Of a DNA stretch of 64,000 nucleotides, positions 31,975 to 41,482 are shown one piece after another (the stretch's first letter is position 1; every line of letters begins with the position of its first letter). The notes under the pieces are model-generated. The model was not told the DNA's origin and did no database searches. It was given only the letters and a program-made list of their open reading frames with translations. The position numbers and the translations under genes were made by a program. Where the stretch lies: assembly GCF_020075705.1 (NCBI RefSeq), contig NZ_JAIQUM010000001.1, positions 1 through 64,000 of the forward strand, read 5' to 3'. The DNA is from Metabacillus rhizolycopersici. Its GTDB lineage: Bacteria; Bacillota; Bacilli; Bacillales; Bacillaceae.

Positions 31975-32907
31975 TTAAGATACATACCCGATTGACTGAC
32001 CTTGAAGCATCTTTGGGTGGACAATACATTCATATTCATCTTCCGAGGATAAATTCGTCCGATTCAAACCTACAATCGTTTTTTGCACCTTGATTTTTTC
32101 ACTTTTCGTATCTATCCACACTTCATCAGGTTTAAATCCTAATAAAAATTGATGTTCACTTCCAACAACTCGATATGGTATAATGCGGACTCGATGCTCC
32201 CAAGGGTGACTTTCGTTAGCACTTTCACTTATTGATTTCATTACATCATCTTGAATGGCTTGATTTACAAGCTGATCCGGTATATAGTTCTGGGCCTTCA
32301 ATGTATCTATAATCATAACTGGACTTCTCGTGATCGGATCAAATAACTGATTCCCACTATCAACCAATCCTGTTAACGTAAACTCAGTTGTATCCACTCT
32401 TATTGACACAGTCACCAATTGATCAAAGTGGATTTTTTTTGCAACTACACCCTCTAGTCGATTTCTCGAAAATATCCATAAAAGCGGAAAGCCTATTAGA
32501 ACAAATAACCAACTTATTGGGTGTCCAAAACCATTCGTATTTGTCATCAGAACTCCATCTAAGTAACTCATTTCCACTTGCAATAAATAATGAACACCAA
32601 TCATTCCACCTCCTACCATAAAGGTGACAAAATAAAAGGTTAGCAAACTTTGAAAATAGTAGCTAAATCGATAAAAACCAAAAGCAATCCAAACCATCAT
32701 CATCGAAAAGATCATTTTCCCAATTGGATGACTTACAGTAAAAACTAGTGGTGTAAACATTAAGAGAACAATACTTGAGCCCAAAAGAGCTGCTAAGAGA
32801 AGTCGGATCTTGACAATTTTCCTTTTCAATGCAATCGCAGTTAATAAGAGTAGGAACAAATCAAAGGAAAAGTTTAAGAGCCAAATAACGTCTAAATAGA
32901 TAGTCAT
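31975..32907 (-). CDS. spoIIGA: Sporulation sigma-E processing protease SpoIIGA
   Basis: This 310-residue membrane aspartic protease cleaves pro-sigma-E after a signal from the forespore. Five hydrophobic helices fill residues 1 to about 150. The cytoplasmic protease domain follows, with LTGLVDSGNQLFDP (near residue 178 to 191) carrying the active-site Asp of the DSG type, as in retroviral proteases. The C-terminus (GLNRTNLSSEDEYECIVHPKML) is conserved. It forms the spoIIG operon with sigE and is driven by a Spo0A-type promoter upstream. Confidence 0.95.
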   Translation of the reverse strand: MTIYLDVIWLLNFSFDLFLLLLTAIALKRKIVKIRLLLAALLGSSIVLLMFTPLVFTVSHPIGKMIFSMMMVWIAFGFYRFSYYFQSLLTFYFVTFMVGGGMIGVHYLLQVEMSYLDGVLMTNTNGFGHPISWLFVLIGFPLLWIFSRNRLEGVVAKKIHFDQLVTVSIRVDTTEFTLTGLVDSGNQLFDPITRSPVMIIDTLKAQNYIPDQLVNQAIQDDVMKSISESANESHPWEHRVRIIPYRVVGSEHQFLLGFKPDEVWIDTKSEKIKVQKTIVGLNRTNLSSEDEYECIVHPKMLQGQSIGYVS

Positions 32908-33085
32908 CTGTTACCCCTTTCCCTTGGTAATGTCAAATTCTGCGGCAACTAGAACAGCCTCTATATTTATCTACCATCTTTTGAGGGTTCATATCCACAA
33001 CCTCCGCTTCTATGTCACACGAAATGAAAAACCAATTTGCTGTGACGAATTTAAATCGTAAATTATTGAAGATCCATTAGCATTT

Positions 33086-33118
33086 AGTATAAGCTGTCAA
33101 AGTTAGGAAGTCTGTCAC
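33086..33118 (-). promoter_or_regulatory. spoIIG promoter, Spo0A-activated type
   Basis: GTGACA (33113 to 33118) and TATACT (33086 to 33091) are 21 bases apart, too far for ordinary sigma-A use but just the layout known for B. subtilis spoIIG (long spacer, TATACT). The GACAGACTT sequence right at the -35 also resembles that promoter. The predicted start near 33079 lies 170 bp before spoIIGA. Confidence 0.75.
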
Positions 33119-33165
33119 TTACTGCCGTGAAAATGTAAGTATTTTTGAAGGAATATTAGAATTTT

Positions 33166-33172
33166 TGTCGAG
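33166..33172 (-). promoter_or_regulatory. Spo0A box upstream of spoIIG
   Basis: CTCGACA on the minus strand is one mismatch from the 0A box TTCGACA. It lies about 87 to 93 bp upstream of the predicted start, where the distal Spo0A site sits in B. subtilis spoIIG. Confidence 0.5.
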
Positions 33173-33282
33173 TTCTAAAGGGTATTTCTGCGTGGCCATG
33201 AATGAAGTCAGATCTAGTACTATCTTAAACTTTGTTTTCAATCGGAATACAACCAGGTAATACCCACCCTAAAAATTGTAGA

Positions 33283-33460
33283 ATGTGCGCTTATCCATAG
33301 TAAAAAAATTTTCCTAAACGATTAAGAAAAGCGCAAGCACCTTGTTCAGCCTCGGGCAAATAAGACGCTCAGGAATAGATATGGTGTGTTCTTACTTTCA
33401 ATTCCTGAGTGGCTGTAGACCCAAGAGGGGTCGGACGCTTGCACTGAACAATTCTCGAAG
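33283..33460 (+). repeat. Family-2 repeat copy plus end fragment, upstream of spoIIG
   Basis: A fragment TGTGCGCTTATCCATAG (33284 to 33300) matches the family's right end. A fuller copy runs from AAAGCGCAAGCACCTTG (33328) through an inner hairpin CTCAGGAAT and ATTCCTGAG (33368 to 33409), then GACCCAAGAGGGGTCGGACG. It stands alone in the 740-bp ftsZ to spoIIGA gap, where B. subtilis has the protease gene bpr. Confidence 0.75.
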
Positions 33461-33480
33461 CAAAATTTATAAATGCTGAT

Positions 33481-33528
33481 ATAACAAAAAAGTACTAAAT
33501 CATGAATGATTTAGTACTTTTTTGTTAT
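33481..33528 (-). terminator. Terminator of ftsA-ftsZ
   Basis: A perfect 23-bp inverted repeat (33481 to 33503 with 33506 to 33528) has TTTTTT in the arm. It lies 120 bp past the ftsZ stop and is symmetric, so it can act on both strands. Confidence 0.85.
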
Positions 33529-33589
33529 ATCTTATTCCATTTTTAACGGCAGTAAAACCTCTACCAAAAAGATAAAATTGAAACAAAAG

Positions 33590-33645
33590 AAGATCAGTGG
33601 GGAACAAAGAAGCCCCACTAACGGAAGGCTCGCTTTATCTTTTGA
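33590..33645 (-). repeat. Family-1 hairpin fragment after ftsZ
   Basis: Read on the minus strand, GATAAAGCGAGCCTTCCGTT, then AGTGGGGC and CCCCACTGATC match hairpin 1 of the copy at 26056. It directly precedes the ftsZ terminator on the minus strand. Confidence 0.65.
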
Positions 33646-33648
33646 TTA

Positions 33649-34803
33649 TTATCGACGCTTATTCCGATTTCTTAAGAATGTCGGTATATCTAACGCATCA
33701 TCTGATGATTGAACATTGTTACGTGTTGGGACTTCTTGAGTTGTTTCTTCGCGCTTAACCTCACGTTTAGGTGCAGGTGGTTTTGTACTAGTAGTATTAC
33801 TACTGCTTGTACCGAATTGTCGTGATGGCTGCTTTAAAGGGTTAATTTCATGCTCTGTGAACCCTGTAGCAATCACAGTTACAACGATTTCATCCTTAAG
33901 GTTTTCATTAATGACAGAACCAAAGATCATGTTAACCTCTTGATCTGATGCAGTTGCGACGATATCTGCCGCTTCTTGAACTTCATAAAGGCTTAAGTTG
34001 GATCCCCCGGTTATATTCAAAAGAACACCTTGAGCGCCATCAATTGATGTTTCAAGTAATGGACTTGAAATAGCCTTTTTAGCAGCTTCAGCAGCGCGGT
34101 TTTCCCCTGTTGCAATCCCAATTCCCATCGATGCAGAACCTTTATTAAACATAATCGTTTTTACGTCAGCGAAGTCAAGGTTTATTAATCCTGGAACAGC
34201 GATCAATTCAGAAATACCTTGAACACCTTGACGTAATACGTTATCTGCTTCTCTAAATGCTTCAAGCATTGGTGTATTTTTGTCGACAATTTCAAGCAAG
34301 CGATCATTTGGAATCACGATAAGTGTGTCAACTGATTCCTTCGTTGCAGAAATACCGTTAGCAGCTTGCATTGCACGTTTTCGGCCTTCAAACGTAAATG
34401 GTCTCGTTACAACACCAACCGTTAAAGCCCCTAAATCCTTTGCAATTTGAGCGATGACAGGTGCTGCACCAGTACCTGTTCCTCCACCCATTCCAGCTGT
34501 TACGAATACCATATCAGCACCGCTTAATGCTTCTTCAATCTGCTCTCTACTTTCCTCAGCAGCTTTTTTACCAACCTCAGGATTTGCACCTGCACCTAAT
34601 CCACGTGTAAGCTTTGAACCAATTTGCATTTTTACTTCTGCTTTAGATAAATTTAACGCCTGTGCATCTGTGTTGACAGCAATAAATTCAACCCCTTGAA
34701 CACCGTGCTCTATCATTCGATTAACAGCGTTATTTCCACCGCCACCTACCCCAATTACTTTTATGGTAGCTAAGCCGTCAATATTTGTATCAAACTCCAA
34801 CAT
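33649..34803 (-). CDS. ftsZ: Cell division GTPase FtsZ
   Basis: This 384-residue tubulin homologue forms the division ring. The GTP-binding core shows [19 protein letters not shown] (residues 14 to 32) and the tubulin signature [15 protein letters not shown] (near 104). The T7 synergy loop [11 protein letters not shown] carries the catalytic Asp residues. A variable linker (about 318 to 366, Pro/Thr/Glu-rich) leads to the conserved C-terminal peptide [17 protein letters not shown] that binds FtsA, SepF and others. It lies 41 bp after ftsA. Normal length. Confidence 0.98.
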   Translation of the reverse strand: MLEFDTNIDGLATIKVIGVGGGGNNAVNRMIEHGVQGVEFIAVNTDAQALNLSKAEVKMQIGSKLTRGLGAGANPEVGKKAAEESREQIEEALSGADMVFVTAGMGGGTGTGAAPVIAQIAKDLGALTVGVVTRPFTFEGRKRAMQAANGISATKESVDTLIVIPNDRLLEIVDKNTPMLEAFREADNVLRQGVQGISELIAVPGLINLDFADVKTIMFNKGSASMGIGIATGENRAAEAAKKAISSPLLETSIDGAQGVLLNITGGSNLSLYEVQEAADIVATASDQEVNMIFGSVINENLKDEIVVTVIATGFTEHEINPLKQPSRQFGTSSSNTTSTKPPAPKREVKREETTQEVPTRNNVQSSDDALDIPTFLRNRNKRR

Positions 34804-34844
34804 GCGAAATCCTCCTAATCCATCAAATGACTAAATGATGTGAA

Positions 34845-36131
34845 CTATTCAAAGAAGTAGCCAAAGAACTTCTTTACTTTATTTACTTTTTTATCCTCTT
34901 GTTGTTTTTGCTGTGGTTTTGTTCGTTGATGTTGCGTTTCTTTTGTTGCAGCTACTTCCACAGCATTTACTGAAACATTTGAACTAATTGTTCTACCTTG
35001 AATTTTAGCGTTTTTATGTGCAAATTGGATTAAACCTACACCAGTCATATACTGAGGTTCTCTCACACCAATATAGTCTGGACTTGCAATTCTCACACTA
35101 TTTTGTAAGACGGCTTGTCCGAGCTCAAGAACACCAGCCATTTTAACAGTCCCACCTGTTAAAACAAACCCTCCTGGTAGCTCGCCAACACCGAGTCTTT
35201 TTAATTCATATAAAATAAGTTCATACACTTCTTCAAGTCTTGCTTCAATAATATCAGCAATTTCTAATTGGTTAAATGATTTTTTTTGATCAGAGCCTAT
35301 AATTGAAGCTTCAAAAATCTCGTCTTCAGATGCATGATCATAATAGGCATGTCCATATTTGACTTTAATACGTTCAGCTTCATCTGTTGTTGTTCTGAGA
35401 CCTACTGATAAATCCTTTGTAATATGCTCTCCACCAATTGGAAGGACACTAGTTGCATAAAGATGATTTTGCTCAAAAACAGAAATCGTCGTTGATCCAC
35501 CACCTATGTCAATTAGCGCTACTCCTAAATTCTTCTCGTCCTTAGACAATGCAACAGAACCGGCAGCTAGAGGTTGTAAGCAAATATCAGTGATTTCTAA
35601 ACCAGCACGCTCAACACATCGTAATAAATTATGTAAAATCGTTTTAGAGCCTGTAATAATGGTCCCTTCCATTTCAAGGCGAACACCTAACATCCCCCGC
35701 GGATCGTTAATCTCATCTAAACCATCAACAATAAATTGCCTAGGAATGACATCAATTATTTCGCGTTCAGGTGGAATTGAAATGACTTGTGCTGCATCAA
35801 TCACTCTTCTTACATCTTCATTAGAAATTTCTCGATTTTCACTTGAAACGGCGACTACTCCATGGCAAGGCTGTAAATGAACATGATTACCGGTTACACC
35901 AACGACTACCCGTTTCAAGGAGATTCCAACCATTCTTTCGGCTTGCTCTACGGCCTTCTTTATAGAATGAACTGTTTCATCTATATCGACTATAGATCCT
36001 TTTCTTAATCCTTCTGATTTTACATTACCTACACCTATAATGTTTAAAGTATCTTTTGACATTTCACCAATAATTACTTTAACACTGGATGTACCGATGT
36101 CAAGACTTACAAATAGTTCATTGCTGTTCAT
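34845..36131 (-). CDS. ftsA: Actin-like divisome protein FtsA
   Basis: This 428-residue ATPase tethers FtsZ to the membrane. I use ATG 36131 (MNSNELFVSLDIGTSSVKVIIGE), after GAGGAGGTG; an ATG six codons earlier lacks a site. The actin-fold phosphate loops are LDIGTSSVK and LIDIGGGSTTISVF (near residue 205), with GFVLTGGTVKMAGV in the second half. The SHS2/1C domain lies near 83 to 165. The C-terminal amphipathic membrane helix is KVNKVKKFFGYFFE, after a Gln-rich linker. It forms a transcription unit with ftsZ. Confidence 0.97.
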   Translation of the reverse strand: MNSNELFVSLDIGTSSVKVIIGEMSKDTLNIIGVGNVKSEGLRKGSIVDIDETVHSIKKAVEQAERMVGISLKRVVVGVTGNHVHLQPCHGVVAVSSENREISNEDVRRVIDAAQVISIPPEREIIDVIPRQFIVDGLDEINDPRGMLGVRLEMEGTIITGSKTILHNLLRCVERAGLEITDICLQPLAAGSVALSKDEKNLGVALIDIGGGSTTISVFEQNHLYATSVLPIGGEHITKDLSVGLRTTTDEAERIKVKYGHAYYDHASEDEIFEASIIGSDQKKSFNQLEIADIIEARLEEVYELILYELKRLGVGELPGGFVLTGGTVKMAGVLELGQAVLQNSVRIASPDYIGVREPQYMTGVGLIQFAHKNAKIQGRTISSNVSVNAVEVAATKETQHQRTKPQQKQQEDKKVNKVKKFFGYFFE

Positions 36132-36292
36132 TCTAAGGCACCTCCTCATCTATCATTACTTTCTATTTTATTCGTTGAAGATCAACATGACAATGAATCT
36201 AGTTATACATATTCATAACATTTTTATTATTCACTTGATTTTTTCTTTACTAGTGTTTATTCGTCAAACACTTGATATACCCTTTTTAAAAT

Positions 36293-36652
36293 TCATTTTT
36301 TTAATTTTTTTTCTCTCGATGACCATTTCGATATTAAAATCCTTCTAATCACCGCAATGTTTTGGAAAAGCCTTACTCCAAAAGCAAATAAAGCGACTAA
36401 ATATAAGTCTACACCAAGATGAACACCGAGAAAAGCTAAACTTGCAGCTAAAATGATGTTAAAGAAAAAGCCTGAAACAAATACGACTTCATCGTAAATA
36501 TTTTGTAAATGTGCTCGAATACCACCTAATAGTGTATCAAGCGCAGCTAAAATAGCAATCGATAAATAATTCGAATATTCAGGGGGAATACGTAACTCAG
36601 ACATTAAACCCAAAAGAACACCCAATAATAGACCTAGTATAGGAAGCCACAT
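36293..36652 (-). CDS. sbp: Small basic protein Sbp (DUF1290)
   Basis: This 119-residue membrane protein is of the DUF1290 family. The start is ATG 36652 (MWLPILGLLLGVLLGLMSE), following AAGGGGGAAAG. Three or four hydrophobic helices are visible (residues 3 to 18, 27 to 43, 57 to 76 and 80 to 100), with conserved YLSIAILAALDTLLGGIRAHL and FFFNIILAASLAFLG. The C-terminus is strongly basic (RRILISKWSSREKKLKK). Family members are coded beside ftsA in Bacillus, with no defined role. Confidence 0.93.
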   Translation of the reverse strand: MWLPILGLLLGVLLGLMSELRIPPEYSNYLSIAILAALDTLLGGIRAHLQNIYDEVVFVSGFFFNIILAASLAFLGVHLGVDLYLVALFAFGVRLFQNIAVIRRILISKWSSREKKLKK

Positions 36653-36653
36653 C

Positions 36654-37382
36654 TTACTTTCCCCCTTCATTTAATTCTAATGGCTTCATATTCTTTACAC
36701 GAATTGTGCCGTCATAAGCGGGTATCGTCACATGTTCAATCGGGTTAGAAACTGCAAGTCGTAAGTTATCTATCGCAAAGTCCTCATCTGTTGTCGATGC
36801 ACTCATTCGATTATAAATCTTATGAGCATCTTCTGAAATCACTTTAATCTCGATTGGAAACGTATGTAAGTTGTAGTTATCCAATTTCGTTTGACCATTA
36901 ATATCTCTTATGACTGAAGAATTAATAATTCGTCTCCCTTGAATTGAAATTTCTTCGGCATCATAGGAGTTTAATTCATTAATTAATCGGTTTAATAGAC
37001 CAGGTGAAATTTTTGGGATAGGAGAACCAATTAATTCTTCGGAAAATAAAGTGTCAATTGTGATAATAATTCCTTGACCAGTAACCTCAGTAAGCCCAGC
37101 CTCTTTTTTTAGCACATTCAAAGTTTCTTTTAGAGCGGCTTCCGGATTTTGATTTTCTTCCGTCTTGTAGGTTTGGATGATATCATTATATTTTCTAATT
37201 TCGGATAGTAACTCAACTTGTAATTGCTGCTCAGTTTTTAAGTCTTCCCTAAGTTGCCACATATCACGTGTATCTCTAATAACCGGTTCTTTTATCGTTT
37301 GATATTGTATCGCTAGCATCAGTCCAAAAATAAGGGCTAAACCTGAAAAACTTATCCCCTTTTTCCAATTTGTTTGCCTCAA
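36654..37382 (-). CDS. ylxX: DUF881 protein YlxX
   Basis: This 242-residue protein starts at TTG 37382 (MRQTNWKKGISFSGLALIFGLMLA) after AGGTGG. An N-terminal transmembrane helix (residues 9 to 26) anchors it outside the membrane. A coiled-coil (residues 38 to 84) follows. The DUF881 domain shows GQGIIITIDTLFSEELIG and LLNRLINELNSYDAEEISIQGRRIINSSVIRDINGQT. It is a paralogue of the adjacent ylxW. Role unknown; the location in the divIB to ftsA segment suggests a link to division or sporulation. Confidence 0.9.
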   Translation of the reverse strand: MRQTNWKKGISFSGLALIFGLMLAIQYQTIKEPVIRDTRDMWQLREDLKTEQQLQVELLSEIRKYNDIIQTYKTEENQNPEAALKETLNVLKKEAGLTEVTGQGIIITIDTLFSEELIGSPIPKISPGLLNRLINELNSYDAEEISIQGRRIINSSVIRDINGQTKLDNYNLHTFPIEIKVISEDAHKIYNRMSASTTDEDFAIDNLRLAVSNPIEHVTIPAYDGTIRVKNMKPLELNEGGK

Positions 37383-37443
37383 CTAAAACCACCTATCTGT
37401 CTTTCCAATTATTCTTAAGTAACCTATTTGGGTATTCTTCTAT

Positions 37444-38166
37444 TTAAGAAGATACGCGTTGATCATGAAATAATGGATCCATTTTAATTTCTGCTTTATT
37501 TTCAACAGTCACTACAATATTATCATAGGCTAGTTGGTCAATAATTCCACCAGCAATATTCAAGGCTGGTGTGAGGACATTTGGATCTCCAATAGCAGAA
37601 ATAACAAATGGGGCTGGAAACTGCTTCCCGTCGACAGTTATAACGGGTCCATTACAATGAATATAAGAATCACTTGATATTCTTTGGCCATTAATCGATA
37701 TCGCTTCTGCACCTGATATATTTAATTCGTTTATCAAATTGAATATATGACTCTCATGCACAATATAATTATTGACATTTTCACCATCAGGAATATAAGA
37801 TGCATCCTCTAATGTCACTCGCACACCATTTCCGGCAACGGGAAGATCTCCTACATACATACGAAACTTTTCCACATCTTCAACAAGATTATAATAAACT
37901 TGTTTTTGATCCTTTAAAGATCGCTCAATTTCCTTAACTTCTTCTTGTTTTTCAAATAATATCTTTTGTAGATCACTGTTTTTTTCTTCTTTTTCAATGA
38001 GCAGAGATCTTGTTTCAAACTCTTTTTTCCATTGTTCACTAGAAATTGCATGATCTAGGTTTCGTTCACTTGTAAGCTGGTAGGAATAAGAGATTAAAAA
38101 ACCTAAAACTAGGAGGACAAGGGATAAAATAACATATCTACCCCTCAATTTCATTTTCGTCCTCAT
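37444..38166 (-). CDS. ylxW: DUF881 protein YlxW
   Basis: This 240-residue protein starts at ATG 38166 (MRTKMKLRGRYVILSLVLLVLGF), following GGGGGA; the longer frame would extend 13 codons into divIB. One N-terminal transmembrane helix (residues 10 to 27) is followed by a coiled-coil (about 35 to 95) and the DUF881 domain: GNGVRVTLEDASYIPDGENV, HESHIFNLINELNISGAEAISINGQRISSDSYI. It overlaps the end of divIB by 29 bp. YlxW and YlxX together look like a tandem duplication; their function is not known. Confidence 0.9.
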   Translation of the reverse strand: MRTKMKLRGRYVILSLVLLVLGFLISYSYQLTSERNLDHAISSEQWKKEFETRSLLIEKEEKNSDLQKILFEKQEEVKEIERSLKDQKQVYYNLVEDVEKFRMYVGDLPVAGNGVRVTLEDASYIPDGENVNNYIVHESHIFNLINELNISGAEAISINGQRISSDSYIHCNGPVITVDGKQFPAPFVISAIGDPNVLTPALNIAGGIIDQLAYDNIVVTVENKAEIKMDPLFHDQRVSS

Positions 38167-38929
38167 TCTGCTCCCCCTTTGTTTCAATTGTATCAACTGC
38201 TTCAAAATACGATCCTACTTCTAGGTGAATAACCCCCGTATCATGATTATCAAGCTGGCTAATAATCGCTGGATACGAGTCCATTTTCTTAGAAAAAGTT
38301 CGAACTGTGGCAATCACTTCAAAACCGTCATTCATATAGAGTCGAACCAACCAAGGATCAGTTTTAGTAGGAGTATGGTGGATCTCAGAAATAGAATTAA
38401 AAATACCCGGAGATAATTTTTTCAACTCACTAATCATTTCTTTAATATCTTCTTCTTTCTTCCAATTTATTAACAGTGGAGCGTCCGCGGGAACATTTTC
38501 TTTTCGATCCTTTAATACTTGTCCACTTTCAAGAATAGGTAAATACGATCCATCGCTTTCAAGATAAGCGATACTCTCATGTTCCTCTATAACTAATACG
38601 ATATGGTTTGGCAATTTCCTCTGTACTGTTACTTCTTTGATTTGTAATTGATTTCCAAAAGCATTCTTTATTTTTTCGGCATTGATGCTCCAAAAACCCG
38701 TTGATGTAGTAATACCACTCATTTCAATCATTTTATTTGAATCAAGTGTTTCATTTCCTTGTACTGAAATACTAGCTACTTTACTTAAGGGAGATTGAAA
38801 GTAAATAACGAGTAAAACAAGGAAAAAAAACACAGATAAAAACGAAATAAGTCTGCGATTAGTTTTTTGTTTTCGCTGTTGTTGTAATTTTGGTATGCGG
38901 TCTTCTAACGAAACAACTTTTTTCTCCAA
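38138..38929 (-). CDS. divIB: Division protein DivIB (FtsQ)
   Basis: This 263-residue bitopic protein is part of the DivIB-DivIC-FtsL complex. It starts at TTG 38929, seven bases after GGGGTG (MEKKVVSLEDRIPKLQQQ). A cytoplasmic basic tail precedes one transmembrane helix (residues 27 to 45). A POTRA domain follows (FYFQSPLSKVASISVQGNETLDSNKMIEMSGI, residues 42 to 73), then the beta domain with VIEEHESIAYLESDG and the C-terminal gamma tail. In Bacillus it is needed at high temperature and in sporulation. Confidence 0.94.
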   Translation of the reverse strand: MEKKVVSLEDRIPKLQQQRKQKTNRRLISFLSVFFFLVLLVIYFQSPLSKVASISVQGNETLDSNKMIEMSGITTSTGFWSINAEKIKNAFGNQLQIKEVTVQRKLPNHIVLVIEEHESIAYLESDGSYLPILESGQVLKDRKENVPADAPLLINWKKEEDIKEMISELKKLSPGIFNSISEIHHTPTKTDPWLVRLYMNDGFEVIATVRTFSKKMDSYPAIISQLDNHDTGVIHLEVGSYFEAVDTIETKGEQNEDENEIEG

Positions 38930-39193
38930 TCATTTTCACCCCACCCTAGTAGAGTTTCCCTAGATAATCTACATTCATTTCAATTTAGACTTAGTTTCTT
39001 CTTAATTACAGGAAATTTTCGGTTAGAGAATGAAAAGACATTCGTTTTGATTGCGGAAAAAAACAACTAACTATTCATGTTATTTTTTTTCGTAAACATA
39101 CGATGTTCTTTAGCTTTTCTTTAAGTAAACCTTTGTCCTTATTTTTCGCATTTTTCGCATATAATTTATTAACCTCGTAATGATTAACGATAA

Positions 39194-39223
39194 AACAAAC
39201 GGCATACTATGATGCCGTTTGTT
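39194..39223 (-). terminator. Terminator after murB
   Basis: AACAAACGGCAT (39194 to 39205) pairs with its exact complement (39212 to 39223) as a 12-bp stem, with a U-rich tail on the minus strand. It lies 90 bp past murB, so divIB probably begins a new unit. The remainder of the 385-bp gap (38930 to 39314) is AT-rich, with no gene seen. Confidence 0.75.
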
Positions 39224-39314
39224 ACTAGTAATAAAGAATGCCTTTCATTACAAAAAAACAAATTTCACTATGTTATTATAACACAATAAAAGGAAATAAT
39301 GGGGAGGTTTATGA

Positions 39315-40223
39315 CTAATTACGACCGATTATTTCAACTTCTGTCTCTAACATAATCGCATATTTGTCATAAATAGTTTTTTTTATGAAATCAATTAGAT
39401 CTAGTACATCTTTGGATGTTGCACCACCTGCATTTACAATAAAATTACCATGCATATCTGAAATTTTCGCACCACCGATTTGATAGCCTTTCAAGCCTGC
39501 ATCTTCTACTAGCTGGCCTGCATATTTCGGTAATGGATTTCGGAAAATACTGCCTGCACATGGAAAATTCCATGGTTGTGTATCTTTTCGATAATCTTTA
39601 TTTTTTTGCATAACAGCTACAATATCTGCTCTTTCACCTTTTTCCAATTTCAATACCGCACCGATACATATACCTGGTTTTTTTTCTTGTAAAATTGACA
39701 TACGATAAGAAAATTCCATCTCTTCATTCGTTAACCATTCGATCGTTCCATCTGCAAACAAGATATGTGCCTTTACAAGTATTTTAGACATGTCAGATCC
39801 ATGAGCACCCGCATTCATATACACAGCACCGCCTATTGAGCCAGGAATACCACTAGCGAACTCTAATCCTGAAAAACCCATTTTACTTATCGTTGTGGCG
39901 AGCCTGACGATGGAGTATCCTCCACCAACTGTTAGTGTTTCCCCGCTTAATTCAAAATCATCCATTCCTGAGCCAAGCTTTATTACAACATCTTCAATTC
40001 CTTTATCTGCAACGAGAAGATTCGACCCTCTTCCAATGGCTCGCCACTTTACTCCATAATTATTAATAATTCGCAAAGCCTTAGATAAAGCTTCTTGATT
40101 GTTCGGTTCAAAAAATAAATCCGCTGGTCCACCAATTTTCATCGTTGTGTGTTTTGATAATGGTTCATTTTCTTTTACTTTTCCAATATCGGCTTTTTTT
40201 AAATCCATAAATAGATTAGACAT
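39315..40223 (-). CDS. murB: UDP-N-acetylenolpyruvoylglucosamine reductase
   Basis: This 302-residue FAD enzyme makes UDP-MurNAc from enolpyruvyl-UDP-GlcNAc. The FAD-binding motifs are [15 protein letters not shown] (residues 26 to 40), [14 protein letters not shown] and [19 protein letters not shown] (near 125 to 143). The substrate part has GSIFRNP with the catalytic Ser (near 225) and [10 protein letters not shown]. It is the type II, shorter form typical of Firmicutes, lacking the Tyr loop. It follows murG, as in other Bacillus. AGGAGG precedes the ATG. Confidence 0.96.
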   Translation of the reverse strand: MSNLFMDLKKADIGKVKENEPLSKHTTMKIGGPADLFFEPNNQEALSKALRIINNYGVKWRAIGRGSNLLVADKGIEDVVIKLGSGMDDFELSGETLTVGGGYSIVRLATTISKMGFSGLEFASGIPGSIGGAVYMNAGAHGSDMSKILVKAHILFADGTIEWLTNEEMEFSYRMSILQEKKPGICIGAVLKLEKGERADIVAVMQKNKDYRKDTQPWNFPCAGSIFRNPLPKYAGQLVEDAGLKGYQIGGAKISDMHGNFIVNAGGATSKDVLDLIDFIKKTIYDKYAIMLETEVEIIGRN

Positions 40224-40254
40224 AATATCCTCCTAATTCTGAAATTTGGAAGTA

Positions 40255-40330
40255 CCCAAATAAGCCTAGAGTAAACAAGCCGCTCAAGTGATGACGTTCT
40301 TCACTTTCAATTGAGCGGCTTGGAAGAAAA
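40255..40330 (+). repeat. Short family-2 copy, possible murG terminator
   Basis: CAAGCCGCTCAA (40276 to 40287) pairs with its complement (40311 to 40322), enclosing GTTCTTCACTTTCA, the conserved loop of family 2. It begins 17 bp downstream of the murG stop and the minus strand continues GTTTACTC, so it may terminate murG. Confidence 0.65.
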
Positions 40331-40338
40331 AACTTTTC

Positions 40339-41433
40339 TTATTTCTTTGCAATTTCTTTCATCACCTGATATAGTCTTAACGCTGCATCTGGTATGCCTA
40401 AATCTTTTGATGCCTTCTTCATATCTGCTAATTTCGTTTCGTTTAAAAGGATTTCCTCAATTTGCGAAAGTAAAGAATCACCATTTAATCCTTGTTCTTG
40501 GATCATGATTGCTGCATGATGATCACTTAACGATCTTGCATTTTTTTCTTGGTGATTTGCTGTGACATATGGGCTTGGAATCAAAATACTTGGTAGTCCT
40601 AATGCTGTAATTTCAGCAAGAGATGTAGCCCCTGCTCGCGAAACGATTAAATCAACTGCTGCCAAAACTTCTGGCATATTATGAATAAAAGGTTTTATTA
40701 TGACGTGTGTCGAATCATTTAATGCTTTCATTTCCTTCATAACATTTTCGTAATGAACTTCACCAGTTACATAAATAACTTGGTATGGTTTATCCTTTAG
40801 TAATGGGATCATTTGTAATACTGCTTCATTAATTGCTCGAGCACCACGACTACCACCAAAAATCAATACCGTCTTCAAGTTATCTTTTAGCCCGAGTGAG
40901 CGTCTTCCATTTTCTGCATCCTGACCAAGAACCTCCGAAGCACGTGGATTACCTGTTAAAACTACTTTTTGTTCAGGGAAAAATTTCCTCGCATCATCGA
41001 AGCAAATTGCGACTTTATCAACATAGCGAGCTAAAAATTTATTCGTGATTCCTGGCAGGCTATTTTGTTCATGAATAACTGTCGGAATCTTTAGCTTTGA
41101 TGCGGCATACACAACAGGACCACAAACATATCCTCCTGTTCCTATCACAACATCTGGTCTGAAATCCTTTAGATATTTTTTACTAAGTGAAACGCCCTTT
41201 AAGAAGCGGGTTACAGTTTTCACATTATCAAGTGATAGCTTCCGTTTAAAGCCTGTAATTTCAATTGCCTTAAATGGAATTCCTGCTCGCTTTACAATCG
41301 TATTTTCCAAGCCATTTTCAGTTCCAATATATAGAAACTCGACATGATCATGATGTTTTTTAATTTCATTTATTAATGCAAGTGCAGGATAAATATGTCC
41401 TCCTGTTCCTCCACCACTAACAACTATCTTCAT
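40339..41433 (-). CDS. murG: Lipid II synthase MurG (GlcNAc transferase)
   Basis: This 364-residue peripheral membrane glycosyltransferase adds GlcNAc to lipid I. The start is ATG 41433 ([20 protein letters not shown]), after GGGGGAAC. The G-loop GGGTGGH lies at residues 7 to 13, a second HEQNSLPG at about 125, and the UDP-GlcNAc site includes [16 protein letters not shown] (near 186) and [12 protein letters not shown] (near 260). GT-B fold, normal length. It lies in the dcw cluster after spoVE. Confidence 0.97.
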   Translation of the reverse strand: MKIVVSGGGTGGHIYPALALINEIKKHHDHVEFLYIGTENGLENTIVKRAGIPFKAIEITGFKRKLSLDNVKTVTRFLKGVSLSKKYLKDFRPDVVIGTGGYVCGPVVYAASKLKIPTVIHEQNSLPGITNKFLARYVDKVAICFDDARKFFPEQKVVLTGNPRASEVLGQDAENGRRSLGLKDNLKTVLIFGGSRGARAINEAVLQMIPLLKDKPYQVIYVTGEVHYENVMKEMKALNDSTHVIIKPFIHNMPEVLAAVDLIVSRAGATSLAEITALGLPSILIPSPYVTANHQEKNARSLSDHHAAIMIQEQGLNGDSLLSQIEEILLNETKLADMKKASKDLGIPDAALRLYQVMKEIAKK

Positions 41434-41482
41434 AATAGTTCCCCCAATTTCAACCGATAATATCATATGTAAAACGTGATTA

